Source of the DNA: Chromobacterium haemolyticum DSM 19808
GTDB lineage: Bacteria > Pseudomonadota > Gammaproteobacteria > Burkholderiales > Chromobacteriaceae
Reading direction: 5' to 3'
Length of the DNA stretch: 64,000 nucleotides
NCBI RefSeq assembly: GCF_000711885.1
Contig: NZ_JONK01000001.1
Span: 1-64,000, forward strand
This document shows, piece by piece, positions 24,003-33,074 of the stretch; position 1 is the stretch's first letter; each line of letters opens with the position of its first letter. Both the position numbers and the translations under genes were made by a program. The notes beneath the pieces are model-generated. The model was not told the origin of the DNA. It made no database searches and was given only the letters and a program-made list of their open reading frames with translations.

Positions 24003-26027
24003 ATGTCTCGACCCATGCTGCGCACCTATCCCAACAGTCCGTTCAAACTGCATCAACCATTCGAGCCGGCCGGCGATCAGCCGGGCGCCATCGCTCAATT
24101 ACTTGAAGGGCTCAGCGACGGTCTGTCCTATCAGACTTTGCTAGGGGTGACTGGGTCCGGCAAAACCTACACCATGGCCAACGTCATCGCCCAGAGCGGG
24201 CGTCCAGCCATCATCATGGCGCATAACAAAACGCTGGCGGCGCAGCTCTACAGCGAGATGCGGGAGTTTTTCCCGGAAAACGCTGTAGAGTATTTCGTTT
24301 CTTATTACGACTACTATCAGCCGGAAGCCTATGTGCCCAGCCGCGATCTTTTCATCGAGAAAGATTCCAGCATCAACGAGCATATCGAGCAGATGCGCTT
24401 GTCGGCGACTAAGTCCATTCTGGAGCGGCCGGACTGCATCATTGTCGCCACCGTCTCCGCCATCTACGGCATTGGCGATCCTTCCGATTACCATCAGATG
24501 ATTTTGCATCTGAAAGAAGGGGAGACGCTGGCGCAGCGGGACATCATCAGCCGGCTGGCCACCATGCAGTACGACCGCAACGACATGGACTTCGGCCGCG
24601 GCACCTTCCGAGTGCGCGGGGATGTGATAGACATCTATCCGGCGGAAAGCAGCGATACCGCACTGCGGGTCAGCATGTTCGACGACGAAGTGGAAACGCT
24701 GACTCTGTTCGACCCGCTGACCGGAACGACCAAGCAGCGAGTGGGGCGTTTCACCGTGTTTCCCTCCAGCCACTACGTGACGCCGCGCGACACCGTGTTG
24801 CGGGCCTGCGAGCACATTAAGGAAGAACTCCGCGCGCGACTGGAGTGGTATCAGAAGGAAGGCAAGCTGGTGGAGGCGCAGCGCCTGGAACAGCGCACCC
24901 GTTTTGACCTGGAGATGTTGTACGAGATGGGGTTTTGCAAAGGCATCGAAAACTACTCTCGGCATTTCTCCGGCAGGGGGCCTGGAGATCCTCCGCCCAC
25001 GCTGATCGATTACCTGCCGAAAAACGCGTTGATGTTCATCGACGAATCGCATGTCACCGTGCCTCAGGTGGGCGCCATGTACAAGGGCGACGCCGCGCGC
25101 AAAGCCAATCTGGTGGAGTACGGCTTCCGCTTGCCGTCGGCGACCGACAACCGGCCGTTGAAATTTCACGAATTCGAATTGTTGATGCCGCAAACCATAT
25201 TCGTGTCCGCCACGCCGGCCAACTACGAGAAGGAACACGCTGGACAGGTCGTGGAACAAGTCGTGCGCCCCACCGGCCTGGTGGATCCTGTAATGGAAGT
25301 GAGGCCGGTGGCCACCCAGGTGGACGATCTGCTGTCCGAGATCCGATTGCGGATGGAGAAGGGCGAGCGCGTGCTGGTTACCACGCTGACCAAGCGCATG
25401 GCTGAACAGCTGGCGGATTACTACACCGAGCACGGTATCAAGGTGCGCTATCTGCACAGCGACATCGATACGGTGGAGCGGGTGGAAATCCTCCGTGACT
25501 TGCGTTTGGGGGTGTTCGACGTGTTGATCGGCATCAACCTGCTGCGCGAAGGCCTGGACATTCCGGAAGTCAGCCTGGTGGCGATTCTGGACGCGGACAA
25601 GGAGGGCTTCCTGCGTTCGGATCGTTCCTTGATTCAGACCATAGGCCGCGCCGCGCGCAACCTCAATGGCAAGGCCTTGCTCTACGCCGACCGCATTACC
25701 GACTCGATGAAGCGGGCGATGGACGAGACCGAACGCCGCCGCGCCAAGCAGATGGCTTTCAACGCCGAACACGGCATTGTGCCCAGAGGGGTGGAGAAAA
25801 AGATCAAGGACATCATCGACGGCGTCTACAGCGTGGAGAATGAGCGCAAGAAACTGGTGGACAACGCCAGAGTGGCGATGATGGACGAAAAATCCCTGGC
25901 CAAGGAAATCAAGCGTCTGGAGAAGGAAATGATGGAGGCCGCGCGCAATCTGGAGTTCGAGAAAGCGGCCGGCCTGCGCGACCAACTAAAGCATTTGAAG
26001 GAGCAGGCCTGGATCAACGACCTATAA
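24003..26027 (+). CDS. uvrB: Excinuclease ABC subunit UvrB
   Basis: UvrB is the damage-verifying helicase-like subunit of nucleotide excision repair; it receives DNA from UvrA and recruits UvrC. The 674-residue protein has Walker A GSGKT at 51-55, the beta-hairpin [12 protein letters not shown] near 101-112 that wedges between strands, DESH-type Walker B ([10 protein letters not shown]), helicase motifs V/VI ([23 protein letters not shown]), and a C-terminal UVR coiled-coil motif (about 630-668) for UvrA/UvrC contact. An in-frame ATG four codons downstream is a possible alternative start. The TAA stop is the left target triplet of a MITE-like element. Confidence 0.97.
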   Translation: MSRPMLRTYPNSPFKLHQPFEPAGDQPGAIAQLLEGLSDGLSYQTLLGVTGSGKTYTMANVIAQSGRPAIIMAHNKTLAAQLYSEMREFFPENAVEYFVSYYDYYQPEAYVPSRDLFIEKDSSINEHIEQMRLSATKSILERPDCIIVATVSAIYGIGDPSDYHQMILHLKEGETLAQRDIISRLATMQYDRNDMDFGRGTFRVRGDVIDIYPAESSDTALRVSMFDDEVETLTLFDPLTGTTKQRVGRFTVFPSSHYVTPRDTVLRACEHIKEELRARLEWYQKEGKLVEAQRLEQRTRFDLEMLYEMGFCKGIENYSRHFSGRGPGDPPPTLIDYLPKNALMFIDESHVTVPQVGAMYKGDAARKANLVEYGFRLPSATDNRPLKFHEFELLMPQTIFVSATPANYEKEHAGQVVEQVVRPTGLVDPVMEVRPVATQVDDLLSEIRLRMEKGERVLVTTLTKRMAEQLADYYTEHGIKVRYLHSDIDTVERVEILRDLRLGVFDVLIGINLLREGLDIPEVSLVAILDADKEGFLRSDRSLIQTIGRAARNLNGKALLYADRITDSMKRAMDETERRRAKQMAFNAEHGIVPRGVEKKIKDIIDGVYSVENERKKLVDNARVAMMDEKSLAKEIKRLEKEMMEAARNLEFEKAAGLRDQLKHLKEQAWINDL

Positions 26028-26155
26028 GGCCTGTTAAAAAGTCCACCGCGCTGCGGGGCCGCGGCGTCGAAATGCTCATGCACCGGCTTTGCATTCCGCG
26101 TTCTCCGCCGTTTTCGCCTTGGCTTTTTCCTTCTCGCGACTCTTTCAACCGCTTG
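26028..26155 (+). mobile_element. MITE-like palindromic element, 128-bp form, after uvrB
   Basis: It is flanked by TAA on both sides (26025-26027, the uvrB stop, and 26156-26158). It starts GGCCTGTTAAAAAG and ends TCTCGCGACTCTTTCAACCGCTTG. The interior matches the family (TCGAAATGCTCATGCACCG, TTCTCCGCCGTTTTCGCC) with considerable divergence, so it looks like an old copy. Confidence 0.6.
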
Positions 26156-26180
26156 TAAGAGTCTTGCTGTTTTGTCTGCG

Positions 26181-26219
26181 CGACGCCCCGTTCGAGTTCG
26201 AGCGGGGCGTCGTCTTTTT
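26181..26219 (+). terminator. Terminator between uvrB and the SBF-like transporter gene
   Basis: CGACGCCCCG (26181-26190) pairs with CGGGGCGTCG (26203-26212), with an inner TTCGAGTTCGAG loop, followed by TCTTTTT. The convergent transporter gene ends inside the T-run. Confidence 0.85.
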
Positions 26220-27189
26220 AATGAAGCGTTGCCGCCTGCTGCTGCCGGCGATAGTGCTGCGCAAGCGCCGCGCAAGCCATCAGCTGGATCTGGTGGAACA
26301 GCATCAGCGGCAGCACGATGGAGCCCAGCGCCGGCGCGGCGAACAGCACTTTGGCCATGGGGACGCCGCTGGCCAGGCTTTTCTTGGAACCGCAAAACAC
26401 GATGGTGATCTGGTCCGCGCGGGAGAAGCCCAGCTTGCGGCTCAGCAGCATGGTGATGCCCAGCAGCAGTCCGAGCAGAACCAGGTTGACCAGCAGCAGC
26501 GCCGCCAGCGCCAGGGGAGGGGTTTGCCGCCATAGCCCGCTGATCACCGCGGCGCTGAAAGCGGTGTAGACCACCAACAGGATGGAACCCTGATCGACAT
26601 AGCGCAGCAAGCCCTTGTTTCGGTCCACCCAGCCTCCTATCCAGCGGCGGGCGAGCTGCCCGGCGACGAAGGGCAGCAGCAGCTGCATCACGATGTCCAG
26701 CACCGGCCCCCAGCCCTGGCCTGCGCCATGGTGTTTAACCACCAGCAGGCTGACCAGCAGCGGGGTGATGAAGATGCCCAGGATGTTGGACGCGGTGGCG
26801 CTGCAAATGGCGGCCGGCACATTGCCCTGCGCCATTGAAGTGAAGGCGATGGATGACTGCACGGTGGAAGGCAGCATGCACAAGTAAAGGATGCCTAAGT
26901 AGAGCTGCGGCGTCAGCAACGGCTGCAGCACCGGTTGCAGTAGCAAGCCGAGAATCGGGAAAAGCAGGAAGGTGCAGCCCAGTACTAGCAGGTGCAGGCG
27001 CCAGTGGGAGGCGCCGGCCAACACGGCCTCGCGGGACAGCTTGGCGCCGTGCAAGAAGAACAGCAGCGCGATTGCCAGATTGGTGATGACGTTGAGCGCG
27101 ACAGCGGCGTCGCCGGAGCAGGGCAGCGCGCTGGCCAAGGCGACGGTGGCGAGCAGGGACAGCGTGAAGGCGTCGAGTAGTTTGGGCAT
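26218..27189 (-). CDS. SBF-like (bile acid:sodium symporter family) membrane transporter
   Basis: The 323-residue protein has nine to ten hydrophobic helices and matches the SBF-like branch (Rch1-like) rather than classic bile acid symporters: NLAIALLFFLHGAKLSREAV near 36-56, LPSTVQSSIAFTSMAQGN in the first half and IVFCGSKKSLASGVPMA in the second are its landmark motifs. Such proteins sit in the inner membrane; substrates are unsettled (organic anions, or calcium-linked roles in fungi). A divergent LysR-type regulator 102 bp away is the probable controller. Confidence 0.85.
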   Translation of the reverse strand: MPKLLDAFTLSLLATVALASALPCSGDAAVALNVITNLAIALLFFLHGAKLSREAVLAGASHWRLHLLVLGCTFLLFPILGLLLQPVLQPLLTPQLYLGILYLCMLPSTVQSSIAFTSMAQGNVPAAICSATASNILGIFITPLLVSLLVVKHHGAGQGWGPVLDIVMQLLLPFVAGQLARRWIGGWVDRNKGLLRYVDQGSILLVVYTAFSAAVISGLWRQTPPLALAALLLVNLVLLGLLLGITMLLSRKLGFSRADQITIVFCGSKKSLASGVPMAKVLFAAPALGSIVLPLMLFHQIQLMACAALAQHYRRQQQAATLH

Positions 27190-27253
27190 GGGGCGTGTGT
27201 CAATGCGGCGATGGCAGGAGAAACCGCTATTGAACCGCAGTGCAATTAAGAAT

Positions 27254-27267
27254 ACAAATGCATTTGT
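27254..27267. promoter_or_regulatory. Candidate LysR-type operator
   Basis: The perfect 14-bp palindrome ACAAATGCATTTGT lies in the middle of the 102-bp divergent region between the transporter gene and the LysR gene. It contains a T-N11-A-type arrangement, and its position suits control of both genes. Confidence 0.5.
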
Positions 27268-27291
27268 CTGATCTATTCATGAGTAATTGAT

Positions 27292-28215
27292 ATGAGTGTA
27301 ACTTTGCGTCAATTGCGGGTTTTCCAGGCCGTGATCGAACTGGGCGGTTTCAGCCGCGCAGGCGACGCGCTGGGCCTGACTCAGCCGGCGGTCAGCCGCG
27401 CGGTGAGGGAGTTGGAACAGGCCTTGGGCTTGCGTTTGTTCGACCGCACCACGCGGGAGGTAGAACCCACCGCGGCGGCTCGCCGTCTGCAGGGAAAGCT
27501 GACGCGAGTCCTGGAGGCGCTGCAAGAGGCGCTGAGCGAAGCTCGGATGGAGGGTGCTCAGGCCCACGGCGTGGTGCGAGTGGCCAGTAGCCCTACCTTG
27601 TCAGCCAGTCTGATGCCTTTGTTGATTGCGCGTTGTCGGCAGCGCTACCCGCAATTGACGCTGGTACTGCACGATCAGGTGCAACGATTGAACATCGAGG
27701 CGGTCACGAGCGGGGAGGTGGATTTCGGCCTGGTGGTGGAGCCCGACGCGGCTGTTCCGCTGGAGAGCGAACCCTTGCTGGAGGACGACTTCTGGCTGGT
27801 GTGCCGCAGCGACCACGATTTGGCCGCCCATGAGGCCGCGCATTGGGCGCAGTTGGACGGCCTGCCGCTGGTTTTGCTGGACCACAGCTCCGGCAGCCGC
27901 CGGCTGATTGATGAACTGCTGGTCAAGCATGGGCTGGCGTGCGAAGTGACGCAGCAATTGGGACACTCGCAATCGGTGTTTCGGATGGTGGCGGCCGGCC
28001 TGGGCCTCAGCGTCACGCCGGGGCTGGCCATGCCGCTGCCCGCCGGCGGCGGTTTGAGCGTATTGCCGCTGCTGCCGGTGGAAAGTCGCCGCATTGTGTT
28101 GATCAAACGACCGAACCGTTCCTTGTCGCCGCTGGCGCGGAAAGTTTGGCAGCTGGCGCTGGAAATGCGCGCGGAACTGGCCGCCGCGGCGCGCCCCGCC
28201 GCTTGGGGCGGCTGA
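27292..28215 (+). CDS. LysR family transcriptional regulator
   Basis: The 307-residue protein has the LysR N-terminal winged helix-turn-helix (LRQLRVFQAVIELGGFSRAGDALGLTQPAVSRAVRELEQALG, about 5-46) and the periplasmic-binding-like effector domain from about residue 92. It is divergent to the SBF-like transporter gene, so it most likely activates that gene in response to its substrate and represses itself. The effector is unknown. Confidence 0.93.
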   Translation: MSVTLRQLRVFQAVIELGGFSRAGDALGLTQPAVSRAVRELEQALGLRLFDRTTREVEPTAAARRLQGKLTRVLEALQEALSEARMEGAQAHGVVRVASSPTLSASLMPLLIARCRQRYPQLTLVLHDQVQRLNIEAVTSGEVDFGLVVEPDAAVPLESEPLLEDDFWLVCRSDHDLAAHEAAHWAQLDGLPLVLLDHSSGSRRLIDELLVKHGLACEVTQQLGHSQSVFRMVAAGLGLSVTPGLAMPLPAGGGLSVLPLLPVESRRIVLIKRPNRSLSPLARKVWQLALEMRAELAAAARPAAWGG

Positions 28216-28395
28216 GTTTGCCGGTCATGGCCGGGGACGCCTGCTGGAAAAGACGAAGGCCGCGGGCTATTTAGATACTAGCAGGAGCAAAAACGGCCCT
28301 GAGCCGTGGCGCGGCGAAAAACAACGCAGAGAGGCTTGGTTGCGGAGGCTCGCACGGGCGCCGGTCGTGATAACAGCCAGCAGGAGATGGGCTAG

Positions 28396-29625
28396 ATGGG
28401 GAAGACGATGCCGCAAATCTTGGTGGTTGACGACGAAGCCATATCCCGGCAGTTCCTGACCGCGGTGCTGCGCCAAATGGGCATGAGCAAGATATCCGAG
28501 GCGGTGGACGGCCTGGACGCGCTGATGCAGCTGGATGCAGGAGACCGGGCTTTCGACCTGATCTTTTGCGATTTGGATATGCCGAGGATGGATGGCGTTG
28601 AATTCGTGCGTCATTTGGGGGAGAGGGCTTACCAAGGCAAATTGCTGATCACCAGCGGTTTCGACGAGAGGGTGTTGGACAGCGTGGCCGATCTGGCGCG
28701 GATGTACGCGCTGCGTCTGTGCGGCGTCTTGCCCAAACCGGTGAATCCGGAGCAATTGCGGGCGATGCTGGCCGCGCCCATTGCCGCGGGAGAGGCGCTT
28801 TGTCTGCCCATGGAGCGGATCAACAGCGAAGAGTTGCGCCTGGGCATAGAGCGCGGCGAGGTGGTGCCGTTTTTCCAGCCGCAGGTGGACGTGGCCTGTG
28901 GTCGGGTGTTGAGCGTGGAGGTGCTGGCGCGCTGGCTGCATCCTCAACTGGGCTTGCTGGGCCCGCTGCAATTCATCGAGCTGGCTGAACAGAGCGGCCT
29001 GATCACGCAGATGACCAAGCGCTTGTTCGCGGATGCGGCGCAAGCGTTGAAGCGTCTGGACGCGCGAAAACGCCTGAACATGTCGGTCAATCTTTCCATG
29101 CAGTCCTTGAAGGACTCCAGCCTGGTGACTTCCTTGGTGTCGATTGCGCGCGAAACCGGCTTGGAGATGTCCCGGGTGACGTTTGAAGTCACGGAAAGCG
29201 GCGTGATGGCGGATCCGGCCTCGGCGCTGGAAATCATGACCCGCTTGCGTTTGAAGGGCGCTGGCCTGGCAATTGACGATTTCGGCACCGGTTTCGCCAG
29301 CATGGACCGGCTAACGCGCATCCCGTTCACAGAATTAAAGATAGACAAAGGTTTCGTCATCGACGCGGCGGGCAACGCCACCAACCGCTCCATTTTCCTC
29401 GGCAGCGTCGAACTGGGGCGCAGGCTGGGGCTGAAAGTGGTGGCCGAAGGCGTGGCTTCCGAGGCCGAATGGGCCTTGTGCCGGGAGTTCGGCGTGTCAG
29501 CCGCTCAAGGTTCCCTGATCTCCCCGCCGGTAGACGAGGCCTCTTTCGCGGAGTGGTTGGCAAGTTGCGGGGGAGATGTGTCGCAGTCAGCGCGGGATTG
29601 GATATTCATTGCAACGCCTACCTAA
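28396..29625 (+). CDS. Response regulator with EAL domain (c-di-GMP phosphodiesterase)
   Basis: The 409-residue protein has a receiver domain at about 6-125 with phospho-acceptor D59 (FCDLDMPRMDG) and an EAL domain from about 142 to 390. The EAL signature reads E173-V-L, and the other catalytic positions are present: N230, E262, the DDFGTG loop at 292-297, K313 (ELKIDK), E349 (AEGV) and Q369. It should therefore hydrolyse cyclic di-GMP in a phosphorylation-dependent way. AGGAGA lies 8 bases before the ATG. It is the first gene of a three-gene operon with a periplasmic protein and a hybrid histidine kinase, its probable phosphodonor. Confidence 0.9.
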   Translation: MGKTMPQILVVDDEAISRQFLTAVLRQMGMSKISEAVDGLDALMQLDAGDRAFDLIFCDLDMPRMDGVEFVRHLGERAYQGKLLITSGFDERVLDSVADLARMYALRLCGVLPKPVNPEQLRAMLAAPIAAGEALCLPMERINSEELRLGIERGEVVPFFQPQVDVACGRVLSVEVLARWLHPQLGLLGPLQFIELAEQSGLITQMTKRLFADAAQALKRLDARKRLNMSVNLSMQSLKDSSLVTSLVSIARETGLEMSRVTFEVTESGVMADPASALEIMTRLRLKGAGLAIDDFGTGFASMDRLTRIPFTELKIDKGFVIDAAGNATNRSIFLGSVELGRRLGLKVVAEGVASEAEWALCREFGVSAAQGSLISPPVDEASFAEWLASCGGDVSQSARDWIFIATPT

Positions 29626-29636
29626 GCGAGAAAATC

Positions 29637-30146
29637 ATGAGACGATTGGGAACCCTATTGCTGCTGCTCGGCCTGGCCGTGGCGACGCCCTTGGCCATGG
29701 CGGCCGACGCTTTGGCCAAACCCGCCGGCAAGGCGGTGCTAGTGATCAGCGGCAACATCAGCCAAAAGAACCAGGGTGACGCCGCGGCCTTCGACATGGC
29801 GATGTTGGCCAAGCTGCCGCAGCGCAGTTTCAGCACCCACACCCCCTGGTATCCTGGATTGACCCGCTTCTCCGGGCCGTTGCTGCGCGACGTGTTGGCC
29901 GCCGCCGGCGCTCACGGCAAATTGCTGAAAGCGGTGGCGCTGAACGACTACAAGACCGATATCCCCTTTGACGACGCCAGCCGATTCGACGTGATTCTGG
30001 CGACGCAAATGAACGGCAAGCCAATGCCGGTGCGTGAGAAAGGTCCCTTGTTCATCGTTTACCCCTACGACTCGCAAGAAGAGTTGCGTTCGGAACTGTA
30101 TTACAACCGTTCCGCCTGGCAGCTCAAATCCCTGCTGGTACATTGA
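29637..30146 (+). CDS. Periplasmic protein with molybdopterin-oxidoreductase-like fold, no cysteine
   Basis: The 169-residue preprotein has a signal peptide (about 1-22, AMA-A). The mature part resembles short members of the oxidoreductase molybdopterin-binding domain (VLVISGNISQKNQ..., RFSGPLLRDVLAAAGA, LNDYKTDIPFDDASRFDVILATQMNGKPM, GPLFIVYPYD). Active sulfite-oxidase-type enzymes bind molybdenum through a cysteine, and this protein has no cysteine at all after the signal peptide, so enzymatic activity is unlikely. Sitting between a REC-EAL gene and a hybrid kinase gene with a few bases of spacing, it is best read as a periplasmic ligand-binding or sensing partner of the kinase (inference). 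Confidence 0.75.
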   Translation: MRRLGTLLLLLGLAVATPLAMAADALAKPAGKAVLVISGNISQKNQGDAAAFDMAMLAKLPQRSFSTHTPWYPGLTRFSGPLLRDVLAAAGAHGKLLKAVALNDYKTDIPFDDASRFDVILATQMNGKPMPVREKGPLFIVYPYDSQEELRSELYYNRSAWQLKSLLVH

Positions 30147-30151
30147 GCGCG

Positions 30152-32377
30152 ATGAACACGCCGCAGCGAAGCTACTCCTCCTGGCGGAGCCTGATCTTGA
30201 TCGGGGCGACGCTGGCCTGCGTGTTCGCCGGGGTGGCTTATATCCAGGTGCGTCAGGCGGATATGCTGAACACCGCCGCGCGCTACGAAGGCGATAACAT
30301 CGTCTGGGCCTATTTTCAGCTCGAAACCGAGGCAATGAGGCTGCAGACGACGATAGAACATGTGCTGAACCATCAGCAGGACAGGGCGGAACTGCAAGAG
30401 CGCTACGACATCTTCGTCAGCCGCGTGGGAGTGGTCGACCACGGCCTGTACTCCAGTTTGCTGGACGGAACGCAGGAATATCAGCAGGCGCGTCCGAAGC
30501 TGGACGCCTTCATCCGCAAGGCCGACGCCTATTTCAGCCGCCAATCCGGAGCGGCGCTGGAGCTGGACGGCTTGCGGCGGCTGGACGCCGAGCTGGACCT
30601 GCTGAACGGACCGTTGCACGACCTCTCGTTGGTGGCTAATCAGCGCATGGCGGAGCAAGTGGACGCGCGCAACAAAAGCATGCAGCAACACATTGTGGTC
30701 AGCAATTGGTTGATGGCCTTCGAATGGGCGCTGATTCTCGGCTTCGCCACCATCGTGGTTCGGCAGTTGCGGCAATTGGAGCGGCGGCGGCACGAGCTGG
30801 AAGAACTGACCGACGTGCTGGAGCAGGCGCGGGTGCAGGCCGAGGCCGGCAGCATGGCGAAAAGTGTGTTTCTCGCCAATATGAGTCATGAAATCCGCAC
30901 GCCGCTCAACGGCGTTTTGGGCATGCTCTCCTTGCTGGGAGACTGCACTCCCACGCCGGTGCAGGCTGACTACATCAAGACCGCCGAAGAGTCCGCTCGC
31001 CATCTGATGGCCTTGCTGAACGACGTGCTGGACGCCAGCAAGCTGGAGTCGGGCAAGCTGGACCTGCTGCCCACGGTGTGCAATTTGCGGCAATTGTTAT
31101 TGCAATGCGAAAGCCTCATGCGCGGACAGGCTGTGGCGAAGGGGCTGGCCATGCGCATGGCGCTGGATTTGAACGTGCCCGAGTGGGTGCTGTGCGACCC
31201 GACACGCCTGCGGCAAATCCTGCTCAACTTGCTTAGCAACGCGATCAAGTTTACCGAGATAGGCGCAGTGACCATCCAGGCTGAAGCGGCGGAATCGGGC
31301 TCGGAAGGCGGGGCGGTGTTGCGGATCACGGTAAGGGATACCGGCATAGGCATGGACGACGCAACCCTGGCGCGTTTGTTCAAGCGTTTCTCTCAAGGCG
31401 ACAGTTCCACTGTGCGTCAGTACGGCGGCAGCGGCCTGGGCCTGGAAATCTCCCAAAACCTGGCGCAACTGATGGGCGGTGGCATCACCGTGCACAGCGC
31501 GCTGGGCGCGGGCAGCGTTTTTGTGCTGTCGCTGCCCTTGCAGGCGATGAGCGCGCCGGAAGGCCGGGTCAAGCCGGGAGGCGGGGCGAGTCCGGCAGAG
31601 CCGGGGCGTCAGCTGCGCGTTTTAGTAGTGGACGACAACCCGGTCAATCGCAAATACATGCAAGCGATGCTGCAGAAGCAAGGGCATCTCGTCACCGTGA
31701 TTCAGGAGGGCGCGGAAGCGGTGGAGGCGGCAACCCGGCAACCTTTCGATTTGGTCTTGATGGATTTGCACATGCCGGAGATGGATGGCATCGAGACGAC
31801 AAGGCATTTGCGCGAACGCGCGATGACGCCAGGGATGAAAATCGTCGCTTTGACGGCCGACGTGCTCGCGGAAACGCGGGATAAAGCACTCGCCGGCGGG
31901 TTGGATGATTTTCTGGCCAAGCCGCTGCATGTGGAAGATTTCCAAGCCATGCTGGAGCGCCAGTTTGGCGATGGGCCGGCTCCGGAGCGCAGCGCCGAGC
32001 CTTCCACCTTGCCGGCCTTGCTGGACGTGGCGATGATAGAAAAAATGACGGAAATGCTGACCCTGGAAAAATACCGGGAGCTAGTGGCGCAATTCTTCTC
32101 CGGCAAGGTCGGCAGGGTGGACGAATTGCTGGCCGCCGCGCTGGCCGGCCAGCGGGATCAAGTGCGGCGCCACTCGCACAATTTGAAGGGCGCCGCGCTG
32201 ACTTTGGGCTTCAGCGCGTTGGGAGGGTCCTGCGCCGGACTGGAGCGTTTGGCCTTGGCGGAGGAGGAAGGCTTGGCCGACGAGGCGGAAAGGGTGGGGC
32301 TCCTGTTCGACTCGACGCGCAGCGCCTGCATCGCGGCCGGCTATCTGGCCGGCATGGACTTGCCGGCGTTGCGTTAG
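30152..32377 (+). CDS. Hybrid sensor histidine kinase with receiver and HPt domains (BarA-like)
   Basis: The 741-residue inner-membrane protein has two membrane helices (about 13-32 and 186-205) enclosing a helical periplasmic sensor region, then HisKA with the phospho-acceptor H246 in NMSHEIRTPLNG. An HATPase domain follows (NAIKFT, DTGIGMD, GGSGLGLEIS), then a receiver domain with D538 (LMDLHMPEMDG) and a C-terminal HPt domain with H676 (HSHNLKGAALT). The phosphorelay His-Asp-His should end on a separate receiver; the REC-EAL protein of the same operon is the obvious target. A TTG nine bases upstream is an alternative start. It follows the periplasmic-protein gene by 5 bp. Confidence 0.91.
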   Translation: MNTPQRSYSSWRSLILIGATLACVFAGVAYIQVRQADMLNTAARYEGDNIVWAYFQLETEAMRLQTTIEHVLNHQQDRAELQERYDIFVSRVGVVDHGLYSSLLDGTQEYQQARPKLDAFIRKADAYFSRQSGAALELDGLRRLDAELDLLNGPLHDLSLVANQRMAEQVDARNKSMQQHIVVSNWLMAFEWALILGFATIVVRQLRQLERRRHELEELTDVLEQARVQAEAGSMAKSVFLANMSHEIRTPLNGVLGMLSLLGDCTPTPVQADYIKTAEESARHLMALLNDVLDASKLESGKLDLLPTVCNLRQLLLQCESLMRGQAVAKGLAMRMALDLNVPEWVLCDPTRLRQILLNLLSNAIKFTEIGAVTIQAEAAESGSEGGAVLRITVRDTGIGMDDATLARLFKRFSQGDSSTVRQYGGSGLGLEISQNLAQLMGGGITVHSALGAGSVFVLSLPLQAMSAPEGRVKPGGGASPAEPGRQLRVLVVDDNPVNRKYMQAMLQKQGHLVTVIQEGAEAVEAATRQPFDLVLMDLHMPEMDGIETTRHLRERAMTPGMKIVALTADVLAETRDKALAGGLDDFLAKPLHVEDFQAMLERQFGDGPAPERSAEPSTLPALLDVAMIEKMTEMLTLEKYRELVAQFFSGKVGRVDELLAAALAGQRDQVRRHSHNLKGAALTLGFSALGGSCAGLERLALAEEEGLADEAERVGLLFDSTRSACIAAGYLAGMDLPALR

Positions 32378-32398
32378 TCGCGGAAGCTGCGTGAAAAT

Positions 32399-32432
32399 CG
32401 CCGGCGCGCCTCTCGTGGGCGCGTAGCCGGCG
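32399..32432 (+). other. Hairpin after the hybrid kinase gene
   Basis: CGCCGGCGCGCC pairs with GGCGCGTAGCCGGCG, with a small bulge, about 20 bp after the kinase stop. It lacks a T-tail and could be an operon-end structure. Confidence 0.4.
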
Positions 32433-32506
32433 GTGGAAGTGATAAGATCGAGGCGAGTCAGTGCTTGAATCCCATACTGAATAAAAATAGAGAGCCGAAG
32501 CCGTCC

Positions 32507-33004
32507 ATGAGCCAGAACGATTGCTTGTCCATTTTGTTTGTTTGCATGGGAAACATCTGCCGGTCGCCAACCGCGGAAGGGGTGATGCGCGCCAAGCTCA
32601 AGAGCGCGGGCCTGGAGGCGCGGATGCGAGTGGAGTCGGCGGGCACGCACGACTACCATGTCGGCGAAGCACCGGACCGGCGTACCTGTCAGGCGGCGCT
32701 GCGCCGCGGCTATGACCTGTCCGATTTGAGGGCAAGGCAGGTGGATGGGCGCGATTTCGAGCGTTTCGATTGGATTTTGGCCGCCGACCGGCAAAATTTG
32801 GCTTTGTTAAATGCTCAATGTCCGCCATCCTATCGCGGCAAGCTGCATTTGCTACTTGAGCCGCTCCCCGGCGCTCCCCGCGATGTGCCTGACCCTTATT
32901 ACGGCGGCGCTGGCGGTTTCGATACCGTGCTGGATCTGGTGGAAGCGGCTTGCGATGCTTGGCTGGCCCGCATTGCGGACACAGAGACGGAGCCGGCGCC
33001 ATGA
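32507..33004 (+). CDS. Low-molecular-weight protein-tyrosine phosphatase
   Basis: The 165-residue protein has the catalytic CX5R loop at the N-terminus (C13-MGNIC-R19-S) and the general-acid aspartate in VPDPYYGG (D129), the two hallmarks of the family. Such enzymes dephosphorylate phosphotyrosine, often on BY-kinases of exopolysaccharide systems. No tyrosine kinase or capsule gene is nearby, so the target is unknown. The start at 32507 gives the family N-terminus; an upstream in-frame ATG at 32465 would add 14 residues. Confidence 0.9.
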   Translation: MSQNDCLSILFVCMGNICRSPTAEGVMRAKLKSAGLEARMRVESAGTHDYHVGEAPDRRTCQAALRRGYDLSDLRARQVDGRDFERFDWILAADRQNLALLNAQCPPSYRGKLHLLLEPLPGAPRDVPDPYYGGAGGFDTVLDLVEAACDAWLARIADTETEPAP

Positions 33005-33074
33005 AGCCGTTTGACACGGAAACGCCGCGCGCGCGGGCTGTTTTTACAATAACCATAGAAAGCCAAGGACGCGT

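Noticed and set aside
24141-25985. 614-codon minus-strand frame
   Set aside because: Antisense of uvrB; no family resemblance and no ribosome-binding site.
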